NCBI RefSeq assembly: GCF_014201615.1
Contig: NZ_JACHEU010000001.1
Location: forward strand, 2,685,631 to 2,749,630
Direction of reading: 5' to 3'
From: Aquamicrobium lusatiense
Lineage (GTDB): Bacteria > Pseudomonadota > Alphaproteobacteria > Rhizobiales > Rhizobiaceae
DNA length: 64,000 nt
Shown here: positions 61,160 to 64,000 of the stretch, one piece after another
How the letters are laid out: each line of letters begins with the position of its first letter
Position numbering within the stretch: position 1 is the first letter of the stretch
Made by a program: the position numbers and the translations under genes
The notes under the pieces: model-generated
Database searches by the model: none
Seen by the model: only the letters and a program-made list of their open reading frames with translations
Told to the model about the DNA's origin: nothing

Positions 61160-62593
61160 GTGCGAGGCAGCCTCTTGGAAGCTCAGGAACATCAAGCTGC
61201 CGCGACAGAGGCCCCTAAGAGCGGCCATAACGAGATTTACGACGAGGACGGCGTCGTTCTTGCCTCGTTTCTCGCGCATATCGGCGCAGCCATCGCAGAC
61301 CGCGACACGCTGACCCTCAAGCAGGACGTAGCAGCTCTCCACGAATCCGAGCTCGGCCACCTGCTGGAAGCTCTCCAGCCCGATCAGCGCCGCTCTCTGG
61401 TGGAATTGCTGGGTACGGATTTCGACTTCTCGGCTCTGACCGAGGTTGACGAAGCCATCCGCCTCGACATCGTTGAAAGCTTGCCCAACGCGCAGATCGC
61501 GCAGGCCGTTCAGGAACTTGATTCCGACGACGCGGTCTACATTCTTGAAGATCTCGATCAGGAAGATCAGGACGAGATTCTCGCGCAGCTCCCGTTCACG
61601 GAGCGCATCAGGCTGCGCCGTTCGCTGGATTATCCGGAAGAAAGCGCCGGACGCCGCATGCAGACCGAGTTTGTGGCCGTTCCGCCCTTCTGGACGGTTG
61701 GGCAGACCATCGACTACATGCGCGAAGACAACGATCTGCCTGACAGCTTCAGCCAGATCTTCGTGATCGACCCGACCTTCAGGCTTCTTGGCGCAATCAA
61801 TCTCGACCAGATCCTGCGCACCAGGCGCACGGTGAAGGTCGAGGACATCATGCACGAAACCCGCCACGCCATTCCTGCCACCATGGATCAGGAAGAAGCG
61901 GCGCGTGAGTTCGAGCAGTACGATCTTCTGTCGGCTGCGGTCGTTGACGAAAATGAGCGGCTGGTCGGCGTGCTCACCATCGACGACGTCGTCGACGTTA
62001 TCCAGGAAGAGGCCGAGGAAGATCTCATGCGCCTCGGCGGCGTTGGCGACGAAGAACTGTCGGACACCATACTGGCCGCCTCGCGCTCACGCGTGCCGTG
62101 GCTGCTGGTTAACCTGTTTACGGCGTTTCTGGCAGCTTCGGTCATCGGCCTGTTCGATCAGACAATCGAGCGCGTGGTGGCCTTAGCCGTGTTGATGCCG
62201 ATCGTAGCCGGCATGGGTGGAAACGCGGCCTCGCAGACCATGACCGTCACCGTGCGCGCGCTCGCCACGAAGGATCTCGATATCTACAATGCATGGCGCA
62301 TCATTCGCCGTGAAATGGGCGTCGGCTTCATCAACGGCATCATCTTCGCCGTGCTGATCGGGATCGTGGCCGCAACCTGGTTTTCGGATCCCTATCTTGG
62401 TTGCATCATCGCCAGCGCGATGGTCATCAACATGTTCGTGGCGGCCGTGGCAGGTATCCTCATTCCCTTGCTGCTCGACAGATATGGCGTCGATCCGGCC
62501 GTTGCCTCGGCCGTTTTCGTCACTGCCGTCACCGACGTCGTGGGCTTTTTCGCCTTTCTCGGACTCGCATCTCTGTGGTTCGGCTTCGGTTAA
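61160..62593 (+). CDS. mgtE: Magnesium transporter MgtE
   Basis: A 477-residue channel. The N-terminal superhelical domain (AALHESELGHLLEALQPDQR and related) is followed by paired CBS domains (VEDIMHETRHAIPATMDQEE, then LVGVLTIDDVVDVIQEEAEE) and five C-terminal spans with VLMPIVAGMGGNAASQTMTV lining the pore. The CBS and N domains close the pore when magnesium is high. GTG start at 61160, with an upstream alternative not seen. First gene after the island. Confidence 0.94.
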   Translation: MRGSLLEAQEHQAAATEAPKSGHNEIYDEDGVVLASFLAHIGAAIADRDTLTLKQDVAALHESELGHLLEALQPDQRRSLVELLGTDFDFSALTEVDEAIRLDIVESLPNAQIAQAVQELDSDDAVYILEDLDQEDQDEILAQLPFTERIRLRRSLDYPEESAGRRMQTEFVAVPPFWTVGQTIDYMREDNDLPDSFSQIFVIDPTFRLLGAINLDQILRTRRTVKVEDIMHETRHAIPATMDQEEAAREFEQYDLLSAAVVDENERLVGVLTIDDVVDVIQEEAEEDLMRLGGVGDEELSDTILAASRSRVPWLLVNLFTAFLAASVIGLFDQTIERVVALAVLMPIVAGMGGNAASQTMTVTVRALATKDLDIYNAWRIIRREMGVGFINGIIFAVLIGIVAATWFSDPYLGCIIASAMVINMFVAAVAGILIPLLLDRYGVDPAVASAVFVTAVTDVVGFFAFLGLASLWFGFG

Positions 62594-62853
62594 ATGGATT
62601 TAATTGACTTTTACGTAAGTGCTGTGCGAGATTTCCCAATCATTCTCGCGTGCGGATGATTCTGCGACTGCATCCGGCGCTGGATAAAAAGCTCTTCTGC
62701 GGCTTCGGTTTCGTGGCGACAAAGCTGTAGCGCCTGCGACGAGAGGAGCTTTCGCAGGCAGGCTGTGCTTCGAGCCGGGTCTGAATGGCCGGTTGATCTC
62801 CGGCAAGAAAGCAGCCGTCTGGCGAATACATTATCTTTGAGTACAGGACGACG

Positions 62854-63240
62854 ATGCGGGAATATTACACCATTACAGAATTGACCCGCGAGTTCGGCGT
62901 GTCCACCCGCACGTTGCGGTTTTATGAGGATGAAGGACTGGTGCTGCCGGTGCGCCGCGGACGGACGCGTCTGTTCCGTCCGGCAGACCGCCACATCATT
63001 CGCCAGATATTGCGTGGCAAGCGGCTTGGCTTTTCCATCAACGAGATTCGCGAAATCATCAAGATGTACAAGGAGCCGCCCGGCGAGGTCGGACAGCTGC
63101 AGCTGATGATCAAGCGCATCGAGGAAAAGCGCGAGGAACTGCGTCAGAAGCGTCGCGACCTTGAGGACACGCTGGCCGAACTCGATCAGGCCGAGGAGGC
63201 CTGCGTCGAGCGCATGGCCGAGCTTGGCGTCAACACCTGA
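62854..63240 (+). CDS. MerR family transcriptional regulator
   Basis: A 128-residue regulator. The N-terminal winged helix begins YYTITELTREFGVSTRTLRF with YEDEGLV; the C-terminal half is a coiled coil (MIKRIEEKREELRQKRRDLE). There are no metal-binding cysteines like those of MerR or CueR; similar proteins control acyl-CoA or stress genes. The 260 bases before it hold no gene. A target cannot be named. Confidence 0.88.
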   Translation: MREYYTITELTREFGVSTRTLRFYEDEGLVLPVRRGRTRLFRPADRHIIRQILRGKRLGFSINEIREIIKMYKEPPGEVGQLQLMIKRIEEKREELRQKRRDLEDTLAELDQAEEACVERMAELGVNT

Positions 63241-63281
63241 GGCTGGACATCAGCCGGGATGAGGCTTCGCGGAAAAACGCC

Positions 63282-63551
63282 TCAGACCAGTTCCGGAACG
63301 ATCCGGGGTATGTCGTCAAAGCTGTAGCCGAGCCCGAGCGTCAGCCAGCCATAAATTCCCATGAGGATAGAGGTGACGATCGTCGTCCAGATCACCGCGC
63401 GCAGCATGTGCGGCCCGCGCGGAGCGCTGGAAACAGTTCCTAACGTGACATTGTCTTCGTCATCCTGCGTTTTAACGCCGAAGGGAAGGATGGCGAACAA
63501 AACCAGCCACCACGTGACGAAATAGATGGCGACGAGAGAAACCCAGCTCAC
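63282..63551 (-). CDS. DUF1467 family membrane protein
   Basis: An 89-residue protein with two spans (SLVAIYFVTWWLVLFAILPF and VIWTTIVTSILMGIYGWLTL). The segment between carries FGVKTQDDED and PRGPHMLRAVIWTT, typical of DUF1467. The GTG start at 63551 overlaps the epimerase stop (GTGA). In rhizobia this gene usually lies between the epimerase gene and proS; here proS is 13 kb away. Function unknown. Confidence 0.85.
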   Translation of the reverse strand: MSWVSLVAIYFVTWWLVLFAILPFGVKTQDDEDNVTLGTVSSAPRGPHMLRAVIWTTIVTSILMGIYGWLTLGLGYSFDDIPRIVPELV

Positions 63552-63955
63552 GACTGTTCCAGTTCCACAAGCGTTCCGCAAAAATCCTTCGGGTGCAGGA
63601 AAAGCACCGGCTTGCCGTGCGCGCCGATTTTCGGTTCACCATCGCCGAGCACCCGTGCCCCGCCAGCCTTAAGCCGATCACGCGCCGTAAGAATATCATC
63701 GACCTCGTAGCAGACGTGATGCATGCCGCCGGACGGATTTTTCTCCAGAAAAGCGGCAATGGGCGAGCCCTCGCCCAGCGGTTCAAGCAACTCGACCTTG
63801 GTGTTGCCGAGATCGACGAACACCACCGTCACCCCATGTTCCGGCAGGGCCTGCGGCTGTGTGACGGTGCCGCCCAGCGTATCGCGATAGGTGGCGGTCG
63901 CCTTCTCAAGGTCCGGCACCGCGATGGCGACATGGTTGAGACGTCCGAGCTTCAT
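63548..63955 (-). CDS. mce: Methylmalonyl-CoA epimerase
   Basis: VOC-fold enzyme of 135 residues. Metal ligands are seen in LNHVAIAVPDL (His), MHHVCYEVDDI (His) and the terminal TLVELEQS (Glu). It interconverts the R and S forms of methylmalonyl-CoA, linking propionate and valine breakdown to succinyl-CoA and to B12-dependent mutase. The ATG at 63955 has GGAG eight bases upstream. It is coupled to DUF1467. Confidence 0.94.
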   Translation of the reverse strand: MKLGRLNHVAIAVPDLEKATATYRDTLGGTVTQPQALPEHGVTVVFVDLGNTKVELLEPLGEGSPIAAFLEKNPSGGMHHVCYEVDDILTARDRLKAGGARVLGDGEPKIGAHGKPVLFLHPKDFCGTLVELEQS

Positions 63956-64000
63956 TTCCTCACTCCCCAATGAAACCAGCCGTTACCGGGTCACGAACAC

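Noticed and set aside
1..64000. CRISPR array
   Set aside because: No series of regularly spaced identical repeats occurs anywhere in the window.

Overview
The window looks like chromosome of an alphaproteobacterium of the order Hyphomicrobiales (Rhizobiales), in the Brucella/Phyllobacterium/Mesorhizobium neighbourhood. The reasons are a very-long-chain fatty acid lipid A locus (adhXL-lpxXL), a LysR regulator of the LsrB/VtlR type next to a DUF1127-like small protein, an aerobic-type cobalamin operon (cobU-cobO-cobD-cobC), an alphaproteobacterial short ProS, DUF1467, a GAAC-N7-GAAC type LexA box, and intergenic repeats typical of the group. The DNA is GC-rich, with many 1-4 base stop/start overlaps. 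I made no database search; names rest on recognised motifs and gene order.

Layout. 1-2029: adhXL-lpxXL (lipid A acylation). 2467-6989 (minus): a cytoplasmic molybdoenzyme/ferredoxin/membrane-anchor operon best matching SoeABC sulfite dehydrogenase. 7095-14014: L,D-transpeptidase, then an ArgE/DapE-type deacylase with a complete dipeptide/opine-type ABC importer with fused ATPases. 14016-19204: TerB, TSUP exporter, cobQ, and valine-catabolism acyl-CoA dehydrogenase plus mmsB. 19345-19516: candidate structured RNA with terminator. 19583-25576: class III aminotransferase, an ECF sigma factor coupled to a von Willebrand membrane protein, and a GntR-MFS pair. 26580-29341: entericidin-like lipoprotein, LsrB/VtlR, DUF1127-like protein and a GlxA-type regulator. 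29367-38441: DUF1194 protein, an iron-box-controlled TonB-dependent receptor, a GcvT-type FAD oxidoreductase and a large MscS channel. 38679-45233: aminotransferase-creatininase pair, then the late cobalamin genes with a dual-specificity-type phosphatase and a methyltransferase embedded. 45245-48125: MFS, DUF1624, ICMT-like. 48875-52163: proS-lolC-lolD.

The most interesting stretch is 52.5-60.8 kb. A 28-residue one-span membrane peptide (52639-52725) sits behind a perfect -35 box and three GAAC repeats at 11-base spacing, the alphaproteobacterial LexA operator. It resembles in size and control the SOS cell-division inhibitor SidA of Caulobacter. After lipB and a tRNA-Leu(GAG) gene comes a 6.8 kb island bounded by a 17-base direct repeat of the tRNA 3' end, with paired GCACTACA repeats inside both ends but no integrase. 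Its cargo is unfamiliar: a HEXXH protein, a possibly frameshifted hypothetical gene followed by a four-span membrane protein, and a hypothetical gene paired with an XRE-ImmA/IrrE protein behind a 14-base inverted repeat.

The window closes with mgtE, a MerR regulator, DUF1467 and methylmalonyl-CoA epimerase.
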